A stretch of 64,000 bases of DNA from Hymenobacter jeollabukensis (GTDB lineage Bacteria > Bacteroidota > Bacteroidia > Cytophagales > Hymenobacteraceae), in the NCBI RefSeq assembly GCF_005771675.1, contig NZ_VAJM01000002.1, forward strand, positions 558,001-622,000, read 5' to 3'. A model generated the notes under the pieces. It saw nothing but the letters and a program-made list of their open reading frames with translations, made no database searches and was not told the origin of the DNA. Every line of letters starts with the position of its first letter. The stretch's first letter is position 1. The position numbers were made by a program, and so were the translations under genes. Of the stretch, positions 16,701 through 23,486 are shown piece by piece.

Positions 16701-18001
16701 ACCCCGCTGATAGCTGTGCCACCGGATGCCTGGGTGTACCAGCGGTACGAGCCGCCGCTGGGCGCCCCGCTGGCCTGGAGCGTGACGGAGCCCGAGCCGC
16801 AGCGGCTGGCGCCGGTAGTAGTCGGCGCAAAGATGGCCGTGTTCAGCAGCACGCTGATGGTGTTGTTGTCCCGGTTGGCCGTCACGATGTCGGCTTTCCC
16901 GTCGCCGTTCATATCGGCGGCGGCCACACCCCAGGGCCGGCTGCCCGAGCCCGTGGAGTAGGTAGCCGCGGTGCCCAGCGTGCCGTTGCCCGCGCCCAGC
17001 AATACGCCCACGGTAGTGCCGGCGCCGCCCGACAGCGGCCCCACGTTGGTGGCTACCACATCGAGGCGGCCGTCGCCGTTGAAGTCGGCTAGGGCTACTT
17101 CGCGCGGGTTGGTGGCCCCGGTGGTGTAGGTGCTCATCGTGCCGAACGTGCCGCCCTGGTTCAGCAGCACGCCCACATTATTGCTGTTGTAGTTGGCCAC
17201 CACCAGGTCGGGGCGGTTGTCGCCGTTCAGGTCACCCAGCTTCAGCCCGGCCGGCGCCGAGCCGACGGGGTACTGCGTGGCCGTACCGAGCGTGCCGTTG
17301 CCCGCGCCCAGCAGCACCGATACCGTAGTGCCGTCGGCGCCGCCGAAGTTGCTGGTCACCGCGTCGAGGCGGCCGTCGGCGTTGACGTCGCCCAGGGTCA
17401 CACCATAGGCGCTGACGCCGCCGGCCCCGGTGTTGAAGAAAGTCGGGGTACCGAAAGCGCCGTTGCCCTGGCCCAGAAATACGCCCAGGGCGCCGTTGCC
17501 GACCGTGACGACCGCGTCGAGGCGGCCGTCGGCGTTCAGGTCGCCCAGAGCTACGTTGTAGGCGGAGGCGTTGACGTTGGTGGGGAAGGAGGTAGCGGCC
17601 CCGAACGTGCCGCCGGCTTGGCCCAGTAGCACGCTAATACCTAAGGTATTGTTGGTGTTGACTACCACTGCGTCGAGGCGGCCGTCGGCGTTCAGGTCGC
17701 CCAGGGCCGTGCCGAACGGCCCGCCGTTAGTCGCCGCGAAGCTGCCGCCGGCAGTGAAGGTGCCGCCGGCCTGGCCCAGCAGCACGCTGACGGCGGCGGA
17801 GCTGATACCGGCCGTGATGATGTCGGGCCGCCCGTCGCCGTTCAGGTCGCCCACGGAAGGGTAGCTGGGCCCGCCGGGGGCGGAGTAGCTGGCGAAGGTG
17901 GCAAACTGGGCCTGGGCCGGGGCTGCCGTCAGCAGCAGTCCGAGCAAGCCTAACTGTGCCCAGCCGCGCTGGGGCGGCCGGTAAGAGTAAGATTGTGGCA
18001 T
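13772..18001 (-). CDS. Secreted FG-GAP/LamG multidomain protein with T9SS type A sorting domain
   Basis: 1409 residues from the ATG at 18001, chosen because it directly precedes a signal peptide (hydrophobic AQLGLLGLLLTAAPAQAQ, cleavage near residue 32). Seven FG-GAP/VCBS-like repeats with GDLNGDGRPDI-type calcium loops fill about 45-390 and probably form a beta-propeller. An Ig-like segment follows, then a LamG/concanavalin-type domain (WEAWVYPTRTN to IDEVRVWSTV), then a second Ig-like segment and a long beta-rich region. The last 80 residues start VGVFPNPAAQAF and are a T9SS C-terminal sorting domain, so the protein should be secreted or anchored on the surface. It may bind polysaccharide through LamG; the ligand is unknown. 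Confidence 0.9.
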   Translation of the reverse strand: MPQSYSYRPPQRGWAQLGLLGLLLTAAPAQAQFATFASYSAPGGPSYPSVGDLNGDGRPDIITAGISSAAVSVLLGQAGGTFTAGGSFAATNGGPFGTALGDLNADGRLDAVVVNTNNTLGISVLLGQAGGTFGAATSFPTNVNASAYNVALGDLNADGRLDAVVTVGNGALGVFLGQGNGAFGTPTFFNTGAGGVSAYGVTLGDVNADGRLDAVTSNFGGADGTTVSVLLGAGNGTLGTATQYPVGSAPAGLKLGDLNGDNRPDLVVANYNSNNVGVLLNQGGTFGTMSTYTTGATNPREVALADFNGDGRLDVVATNVGPLSGGAGTTVGVLLGAGNGTLGTAATYSTGSGSRPWGVAAADMNGDGKADIVTANRDNNTISVLLNTAIFAPTTTGASRCGSGSVTLQASGAPSGGSYRWYTQASGGTAISGVTGSSYVTPTLYGTTTYYVSAVDASNAESGTRTAVTATINYVAPPSIVAGGPTTINPGGSVALTARPNLALSFSGVNGASSQRVATNLNAAPAALPNSTWEAWVYPTRTNHGVRQTVFSVDDGNFDRSLVIEANTDNWGVFTGSSVWAPTTVDLNQWQHVAVVYSTTGIKFYKNGVEYVYGGGANTGTTVNRFMFGSNPGFVNESWQGQIDEVRVWSTVRSQSEIQNTMNAAPAGSTTGLAGFWRLNEGSGSTATDETGANNGALTNAPSYVTPGQSSIVASTYAWSPATGLSATNTATVTASPGSTQTYTVDVSNGGTCSSSAQQTVTVNALADLTISTTQNVPAGSYNNITVTGTGAATLTGTVNVAGAFVVQTGGSLNTNCQTLTGAGSFTLQDGATLSICDAAGITSSGATGAVQLTGTRTFSPNADYVYNGTGVQVTGTGLPAQVRNLTSTNSNTLTLSQAVAVRQVLTLNAGSLNLNSRSLTLLSDATGTALVANLGNGSVLGTTVTVQRYIDPTLNPGLGYRHLVAPVANATVASFGSGGTALVVNAAYNSSTTPNLTIPFPTIFRYDQSRLASSPATTLSAFDKGWVSPTSLSDAAQLAFTGFTVQLPGASTLSFTGQVGNSNGSIALTRNSGATAADAGWNLIGNPYPSPLDFSTIPTGQRVNMDAAFYTYESTSQYAGQYRSYVNGVGNSLVGTAQAFFVRVSSGQTSGSLTLNNANRVTTYDQQAPVRRGAELRPLVRLTVQGNGSLTDDAYVYFQAGATPGLDTEYDALKLSNPHGLNLSALAAGAELAINGLPVLTATTVVPLRLLVPQSGSYTLRAAELLNLAGMQAFLYDAQTGQTIDLQQQPSYTFNLGTSTSMLSRFQLRFSPARPTATQSGLTAASVGVFPNPAAQAFTVQVPGLSGVNRVTLALYNSLGQRVQQLVEPLGAAGLQATMPVAELPAGVYLLRIEAGSETLTKRVVVAH

Positions 18002-18407
18002 GGTGGAAACGTGTTGGTTCAGTAAGCAGCCCGCCCTGACCAGGCGGGCACAAGGAGTAGAAGAGTTGATAGGCGGCCGGCCGTGGGAAACCCGGGCGGG
18101 CACGCAGCAGCAACCCAGGACCGCCGGCTTGGATAAGATGATGCAGGGCAGCTTGGATATTAGCGGGTAAATGTAGTTATATGTCGGGGTCAAGCATCAT
18201 CGGTGACGAATATTCTGCGCCCGGCTACTACCGGCCGCCGCCCGGTGCTATTGGTAGCCTACTGCCTGACCAACACGATGATGTGAGTTGCGGGTACTTG
18301 GCGGAGTCGGGGCTGTCGGGTCACCTTTTCATGTGATGCCACGGCCTTGGCCGCCGACCGGGGCGGCGGCTAGCTTTGGGCTCGTTCCACACCTCCGCCG
18401 GCCCGCT
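18002..18407. other. Divergent intergenic region (406 bp)
   Basis: This region separates the T9SS cargo gene (minus) from the cupin gene (plus). It contains a GCCCGCC/GGCGGGC hairpin at 18029-18049, in the leader of the minus-strand gene, and the plus-strand promoter listed separately. I found no clear TAnnTTTG element for the minus-strand gene and no coding character. Confidence 0.5.
18347..18378 (+). promoter_or_regulatory. Bacteroidota-type promoter for the cupin gene
   Basis: TTG (18347-18349), 21 nt, TAGCTTTG (18371-18378). This is a full match to TTG(17-23)TAnnTTTG, 29 bp before the cupin ATG. Confidence 0.65.
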
Positions 18408-18914
18408 ATGCAAACTTCGCCCGCCCCCGACATCGTCGAAACCACCCTGCTGCCCGCCGTGCCGCCGCTGCTGGGCCGCCGCACCCTGGCTGGCTCGCAC
18501 TGGTGCCTGGGTGCCCTGGTCACCCCGCTCATCACCGGCGCCGATACCCACGGCCGCTTCGCCGTGCTCGATATGAGTTTGCGCCGCGGCACCGAGCCGC
18601 CGGCCCACACCCACCAGCGCGAGGACGAAACCTACTTCGTACTCGAAGGCCAGCTGCGCTTCTGCTTGGATGAGCAGGTGCTGGTGGCCGGCCCCGGCGA
18701 CACCGTGCACCTGCCCCGGGGCCGCCGCCACTGCTACCAGCTCGAAACCGAGTACGCCCGCGTGCTGCTGCACCTGGCTCCGGCCGGCTTGGAGCACTGC
18801 TTTCAGGCCCTGGCCGAGCCGGCCGCAGCCCTCATCGTGCCCCCGCGCCCCCTCGACCCCGACGTGACCAAGCTGCTGGCCGTGGCCGCCCGCTTCGGCG
18901 TCACCTTCGACTGA
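18408..18914 (+). CDS. Single-domain cupin protein
   Basis: 168 residues from the ATG at 18408; this start fits the promoter at 18347-18378. Cupin motif 1 is PPAHTHQREDETYFVLEGQL, giving two His and one Glu as metal ligands. Motif 2 is GDTVHLPRGRRHCYQ with the last His. The layout is that of small mono-cupins related to quercetin dioxygenase-like or sugar-binding proteins, but the substrate cannot be told. The gene lies 79 bp before the zinc-ribbon gene on the same strand and may share its transcript. Confidence 0.85.
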   Translation: MQTSPAPDIVETTLLPAVPPLLGRRTLAGSHWCLGALVTPLITGADTHGRFAVLDMSLRRGTEPPAHTHQREDETYFVLEGQLRFCLDEQVLVAGPGDTVHLPRGRRHCYQLETEYARVLLHLAPAGLEHCFQALAEPAAALIVPPRPLDPDVTKLLAVAARFGVTFD

Positions 18915-18993
18915 GCCGGTGGCGAGGTACCGGATGCCGCGCCGCCTCGGCAGCAAATGCTACTTTGTGGGGCCAGCCAACGCCTTAGCCCTC

Positions 18994-19407
18994 ATGAATA
19001 TTGTCGAGTATCCGCGCAGCCTGCAATGGGTGGGCCACCTGCGCTGCAACCACTGCCAGGGCCTCAACGAAGCCTGGCGCAGCAGCGGCATGAGCGACTG
19101 TTTTCCGCACTTCTTCTGCTCCCGCTGTTCCAACGTCATCCACCGCGAAGCCGATAAGGCGCCCATCTACGCGGCGGGTAAGGTCGATGCCGATGTGCTG
19201 GCCCAGATTGCGGCCACGCTGCCCTATTGCCCCTGCGGCGGCCGCTTCACGCCCGGCGTTGGGCCTACCTGCGGGCACTGCCAGCAGAAAATCGACCTCA
19301 TCAAGGACCCGGTGCAGTACCTGCAAAACCCCAACATGGTGGTGATGGACGGCGCCTGCGCCTTTTCCGACGAGCGGCCGCCCTACCAGGTCCGCATTGT
19401 GGGTTGA
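18994..19407 (+). CDS. Double zinc-ribbon hypothetical protein
   Basis: 137 residues. Two cysteine clusters suggest two zinc sites: Cys18-x2-Cys21 with Cys42-x2-Cys45 (CNHC and CSRC), and Cys79-x-Cys81 with Cys93-x2-Cys96 (CPCGG and CGHC). The spacing resembles treble-clef or rubredoxin-like ribbons. No catalytic motif is visible and I do not recognise a named family. The start at 18994 begins close to the first conserved part; an upstream GTG would add 25 residues without similarity to a leader. It converges on recX, with 4 bp between the two genes. Confidence 0.7.
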   Translation: MNIVEYPRSLQWVGHLRCNHCQGLNEAWRSSGMSDCFPHFFCSRCSNVIHREADKAPIYAAGKVDADVLAQIAATLPYCPCGGRFTPGVGPTCGHCQQKIDLIKDPVQYLQNPNMVVMDGACAFSDERPPYQVRIVG

Positions 19408-19411
19408 GTCT

Positions 19412-19924
19412 TTACTCGTCGGCCGGTTCGCCGTTGAGCACCTCGCGCAGCGCGTCCTGGATAAACTCGCCCTCGTAGCCTTTCTGGGTGGCGTAGGCCA
19501 TCAGCTTCTGCCGACGCTTGTGCGGATTGGGCTCTTTTTCCAGGGCGTTTTTTCGTTCCAGCAGCTCCTTCAGGTTCTGGTAGTACTCGTCGCCGTCGAT
19601 TTCGCTCAGGCCGGCCTTGATGCAGAACTCCGAGAGGCCGCGCTGCTTGAGCTCCATACGGATGCGGCGGCGGCCCCACTTCTTGAGTCGGTGCTTGCCG
19701 CGGGCGAAGGAGCGGGCATACCGCTCGTCGTCGAGCAGCTTCTCGCGCACCAGCCGGATGAGGATTTCGCCGGCCTCGTCCTCGTCAAGGCCATAGCTGC
19801 GCAGCTTGTCTTCTACCTCCTTGGAGTTGCGCTCCTGGTAGGCGCAGTAGGCGGCAATTTTCTGGAGGGCTTCGCCGGGCGTGTAGGTTTTGCGCTTGCG
19901 CGGGGCTTGGTCGTCGAGGGGCAT
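19412..19924 (-). CDS. recX: RecX regulatory protein
   Basis: 170 residues made of three tandem three-helix repeats, the RecX fold. Characteristic motifs are ALQKIAAYCAYQERNSKEVEDKL, LLDDERYARSFARGKHRLKKWG and RIRMELKQRGLS. RecX binds RecA filaments and limits recombinase activity. The gene is alone: recA is not adjacent, and the 3' end meets the zinc-ribbon gene 4 bp away. No terminator is visible in that gap. Confidence 0.9.
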   Translation of the reverse strand: MPLDDQAPRKRKTYTPGEALQKIAAYCAYQERNSKEVEDKLRSYGLDEDEAGEILIRLVREKLLDDERYARSFARGKHRLKKWGRRRIRMELKQRGLSEFCIKAGLSEIDGDEYYQNLKELLERKNALEKEPNPHKRRQKLMAYATQKGYEGEFIQDALREVLNGEPADE

Positions 19925-20023
19925 GGGCGGAAAGCGGCCGGAGCCGTTGGGCGGGTTGCGGGTTCGTCGGAGTAAGGGCTTACGCAGCGGCCGGCGCGCC
20001 GGGTGCCTACATTGGAATAGGCC

Positions 20024-20156
20024 AAAAAAACAGCCGCCGCCCAGAAGGCGGCGGCTGTTCGCTCACATAAACAAGTTGAATCCAAAAAACAAAACCAGCG
20101 AACCAGCAGAGGTTCTTTGGGTTCAGCTGCGGCAAGGTAATACGCAGCCTTCACAT
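20024..20156 (-). ncRNA. Candidate small RNA upstream of recX
   Basis: No protein gene lies between the DUF5686 start (20511, plus) and recX (minus), yet a strong minus-strand intrinsic terminator sits at 20030-20058. Reading the minus strand from about 20156, two further hairpins precede it: GCTGCG/CGCAGC (20148-20143 with 20131-20126) and GAACC/GGTTC (20115-20111 with 20104-20100). A U-rich single-stranded stretch then leads into the terminator. An imperfect -7 element TAATATTG (20170-20163) would start transcription near 20156. The RNA would be about 130 nt. I cannot match it to a known family. A leader of recX that ends early is an alternative. Confidence 0.4.
20030..20058 (-). terminator. 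Strong intrinsic terminator with no upstream protein gene
   Basis: A 12-bp perfect stem (ACAGCCGCCGCC, 20030-20041, against 20047-20058) has a 5-nt loop. On the minus strand a run of seven T (20030-20024) follows. It sits 105 bp upstream of the recX start codon, so it would end transcription before recX. Confidence 0.8.
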
Positions 20157-20510
20157 TTCACACAATATTAAGGAATTAATATCCGTTGCGTGGGATTTAG
20201 AAACGAATTGCCCCATTTGCTGCAAGGTTCGCAGCACCTGCGCCTACGGGGCTGAGAATCTGCCAGCAAATTATTCGAGCTAGCAAGTGTTGCGTAAGCC
20301 GCGTGATTATGCGATAATACCGGGTTAAGGCTTGGGGGCTGCGGGGCGTGAGCGAACAATCATCCGCCTCCGGGAACGTTCGGTGTGCGCGCCGACGCGG
20401 AGCTACCGGTAACGGTCGAACGGAAAAATGCGCCGACGCGGGCAACTCTGCGGGCACTACGCTTATCTACTCCCTAAATTACCTCGCTGTCTTGCGTTTC
20501 GGTTGGTTTT

Positions 20511-23153
20511 ATGGTTCGTCGCTTACTCTCCCTGTTGCTTCTGCTGAGCCTCTTACCGCTGCTGGCTTCGGCCGGCATCGTGCGCGGCCGCATCACCGAC
20601 CCCAAGGGCCAGCCGCTGGGCTTCGCCAACGTGGCCGTGAAAGGAACTCCCACCAACACCGCCTCCAACGAGCAGGGCAACTACCAGCTGCCGCTGCCGG
20701 CCGGCCGCTACGAGCTGGTGTTTCAGTTCGTGGGCTACAAGCCGCTGCTGCAGCCGGTGCGCGTGCTCGGCGGCGACACGGCCACGGTGCTGAACATGAC
20801 GTTGACGCCCGAGCAGTACCAGCTGCGCGAAGTGGTGGTGCGGGCCAAGGACCGCGACCCGGCCTTCGCCATCGTGCAGCACGCCATCGACTGGCGCAGC
20901 TACCACAAGCGCGAGGTGGCCGCCTTTACGGCCCGGGGCTACATCAAGGCCCTGGCCCGGCTCAAGGACGTGCCGAACAAGGTGCTGGGCATGTTCAAAG
21001 TCGGCCCCGACCTGAAGCCCGGCATCATCTACCTGTCCGAATCGGTGTCGGAGGTATCGTTTCGGCAGCCCAACGTGGTGAAGGAGCGCATGATATCCTC
21101 CCGGGTGAGCGGCGACGCCAAGGCTTTCAGCCTGAACCGGGCCGGAGCGGGCCGGGGGCTGAGCTTCTATAACCCGGTGCTGAAGGTGTTTTCGGAGCGC
21201 GGCTTCGTCTCGCCGATTGCGCCTAATGCCTTCCTGTTCTACCAGTTTGTGCTGGAAGGCAGCACCATGCAGGACGGGCAGCTGATTCACAAAATCCGCG
21301 TGGTGCCGCGCCGCCGCACCGACCCGGTGTTCAGCGGGCACATCTTCGTGGCGGATGGCACCTGGCGGCTGCACTCGGTGTCGCTCACGCTGAATGAGGA
21401 CGCCCAGCTCGACTACGTCGACCACGTGCGCATCGACCAACAGTTTGTGCCCGCGCCCGGGGCCCCGCACGTGTGGGTAATGCAAAGCCAGACCCTGACG
21501 GCCAATATTTCGGCCTTCGGCTTCAAGGGCAACGCCTACCTGACGGCCGTGTTTTCGCAGTACCGCGTGACGCCGACCTACCCCGGCCGCCCCGAACCGG
21601 CTGCCCCGGCCCCGGCAGCGCCCACGAACGAGCCCGTGCACGCCGAAACCGTGGCCGAGGCCAAGCAGCAGCGCCCCGCCGCCCGCCAGGCCAGCCGGCA
21701 GGCCAAGCGCCAGAGCCGCAAAACCGTGCAGGCCGCCCTCGACTCGGCCGGGCGGCGTGGCAACCTGCTGGAAGTGGAAAAACTGGCCGCCGGCGAAGTC
21801 ATGCGCGTGGAGAAGGGCGCCAACGAGCGGGACAGCGCCTACTGGAGCCAGGTGCGCCCGGTGCCGCTCACCGACGAGGAAGTGAAGGACTACCACCTGA
21901 AGGACAGCACCGAGGCCATTCGCAACTCCAAGCCCTACCAGGATTCGCTGGACCGCATCCGGAACAAGTTCAGCATGCAGCAGTTCATCTCGCTGGGCTA
22001 CAACTACAACAACACCCACACAAAGCAGTCTTACGCCGTCAAGCCGCTGGTGTACATGCTGCAGTACAGCACCGTGGAGGGCACCATCGTCAACCCCGAG
22101 CTGACCTACTCGCGCTACACCGACGACGAGCGGCGCTTCTGGCTGACGCCCTCCCTGCGCTACGGCGTGGCGGCCAAGCTCTTCAGCCCTTCGGTGGAGC
22201 TGAACTGGCAGCACGACGCGCAGAAGCTGGCGCGCTGGCAGCTGCAGGTGGGCCGCACCGTCGAAAACTTCGACCCGAACACCCAGCTCACGCCGATTAT
22301 CAACACTTCGGCCACGCTGTTTCGCAACCACAACTACGCCAAGTACTACCAGCGCCGCGGGGCCGAAATCGGCTACCTGACCGAGGTCATCAACGGCCTG
22401 CAGGTGCGCGGGGCGGTGAGTTACTTCGACCGGCGCGAGCTGGAAAACTCGACCATCAACCTGATTCGCGACATTCCGGGCCGGGCCTTCACGCCCAACG
22501 ACCCGGTGGCGCTGGAGCTGCCCGGCGGCACCGGCTTCGGCCGTAGCCGGGCGCTGAGCTCGGAGCTATGGCTGAGCTGGCGGCCGGGCCAGCGCTACAT
22601 CACTCGCCCCGACGGCAAAATCAACCTTGGCTCGCGCTACCCCACCTTCCGCCTCACCTGGCGGCAGGGCTGGCACGCCCCCGGCTCCGACGTGCGGTAC
22701 ACCTTCCTGGAAGCGGGCATCCGGCAGACGGTGCAGTTCGGGCTGCTGGGCACCAGCTCGTACCGCCTCAGCGCGGGCGGCTTCCTGGGCAAGCCGCAGC
22801 TGGCCTTCATGGATTACCGGCAGTTTTCGGGCAACCGCTTTTTCCTGGCGGCCGACTTCTCGCGCTTTCAGCTGCTCGATTACTACAAATACGCCACCCG
22901 GGAGCGGTTCGTGGAAGGCCACTTCGACCACCATTTCAACGGCTTCTTCCTGAACAAAATCCCGCTGATGCGCCGCTTGAAGTGGCAGGAAGTGGGCTCG
23001 GTGAACTACCTCTACACGCCCACCGCCGGGCAGTACGTGGAGCTGGGCGCCGGCATAGAGCACATTTTCAAGCTGGCACGCCTGGATTACTACGCCTCGT
23101 TCCAGTCGGGCCAGAAGCTGACCCACGGCTTCCGCGTCGGCATTGGGTTCTAA
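20511..23153 (+). CDS. DUF5686 outer-membrane protein with carboxypeptidase-like regulatory domain
   Basis: 880 residues. The signal peptide is about 1-22 (LLSLLLLLSLLPLLASAG). A CarboxypepD_reg-like beta-sandwich follows (about 23-105: VRGRITDPKGQPLGFANVAV). The DUF5686 region then runs from about 110 to the end and is rich in alternating Tyr/Phe strands, with a terminal strand ending in FRVGIGF, as expected for an outer-membrane barrel. A charged linker (about 370-420, Ala/Gln/Arg-rich) interrupts it. The family is common in Bacteroidota and its function is unknown. Upstream lies a 586-bp gap holding the candidate small RNA. I see no perfect promoter match directly ahead. Confidence 0.9.
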   Translation: MVRRLLSLLLLLSLLPLLASAGIVRGRITDPKGQPLGFANVAVKGTPTNTASNEQGNYQLPLPAGRYELVFQFVGYKPLLQPVRVLGGDTATVLNMTLTPEQYQLREVVVRAKDRDPAFAIVQHAIDWRSYHKREVAAFTARGYIKALARLKDVPNKVLGMFKVGPDLKPGIIYLSESVSEVSFRQPNVVKERMISSRVSGDAKAFSLNRAGAGRGLSFYNPVLKVFSERGFVSPIAPNAFLFYQFVLEGSTMQDGQLIHKIRVVPRRRTDPVFSGHIFVADGTWRLHSVSLTLNEDAQLDYVDHVRIDQQFVPAPGAPHVWVMQSQTLTANISAFGFKGNAYLTAVFSQYRVTPTYPGRPEPAAPAPAAPTNEPVHAETVAEAKQQRPAARQASRQAKRQSRKTVQAALDSAGRRGNLLEVEKLAAGEVMRVEKGANERDSAYWSQVRPVPLTDEEVKDYHLKDSTEAIRNSKPYQDSLDRIRNKFSMQQFISLGYNYNNTHTKQSYAVKPLVYMLQYSTVEGTIVNPELTYSRYTDDERRFWLTPSLRYGVAAKLFSPSVELNWQHDAQKLARWQLQVGRTVENFDPNTQLTPIINTSATLFRNHNYAKYYQRRGAEIGYLTEVINGLQVRGAVSYFDRRELENSTINLIRDIPGRAFTPNDPVALELPGGTGFGRSRALSSELWLSWRPGQRYITRPDGKINLGSRYPTFRLTWRQGWHAPGSDVRYTFLEAGIRQTVQFGLLGTSSYRLSAGGFLGKPQLAFMDYRQFSGNRFFLAADFSRFQLLDYYKYATRERFVEGHFDHHFNGFFLNKIPLMRRLKWQEVGSVNYLYTPTAGQYVELGAGIEHIFKLARLDYYASFQSGQKLTHGFRVGIGF

Positions 23154-23188
23154 AGGGCTGATTGACCAGCTGCCGGCGGCACAGGGCA

Positions 23189-23420
23189 GCGGTAGCACTG
23201 GCCGTCATTGCGAGCAACGCGAAGCAATCTTTCCTCCAGTAGCACCACCGAGCCAATACTTTCTGACCGCAAACGGCACCGCCCGAAACTAGCGTCTGCC
23301 GTTTCGGGTGGTGCCGTTTGCGGTTTCTGCCAGTTGCGCCGTCGTGCCGCGAGAGGAAGGATTGGCTACGCCTTCCTGCGGGTGCCGCGCTTTGCTCGCA
23401 ATGACGGCCGGTACTACCGC
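23189..23420. repeat. Nested palindromic interspersed repeat (GTCATTGCGAGC type)
   Basis: The outer arms (23189-23216 and 23393-23420) are an imperfect inverted repeat containing GGCCGTCATTGCGAGCA and its complement. Next inside come CGCGAAGCAATC and GATTGGCTACGCC. In the centre is an inverted repeat with about 23-bp arms, starting ACCGCAAACGGCACC and ending GGTGCCGTTTGCGGT. The 'GTCATTGCGAGC...AAGCAATC' sequence is a widely distributed bacterial interspersed repeat. Here it separates the DUF5686 gene from murF-alr. A long frame enters murF-alr from inside it, but the true start lies further on. Confidence 0.85.
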
Positions 23421-23486
23421 CGTTATGCGCTGATCCGCCGCGCTGCCGACGGTTCAATCTACCTTTGCGGCAGAATTCCGCCGCCT

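Noticed and set aside
20024-20156. 6S RNA or tmRNA as the identity of the candidate small RNA
   Set aside because: The ends do not pair with each other as in 6S RNA, and there is no tRNA-like acceptor or tag frame as in tmRNA.
23208-23486. N-terminal extension of murF-alr reading through the palindromic repeat
   Set aside because: The extension translates a dispersed palindrome and shows no similarity to MurF; the ATG at 23487 gives the usual MurF N-terminus.
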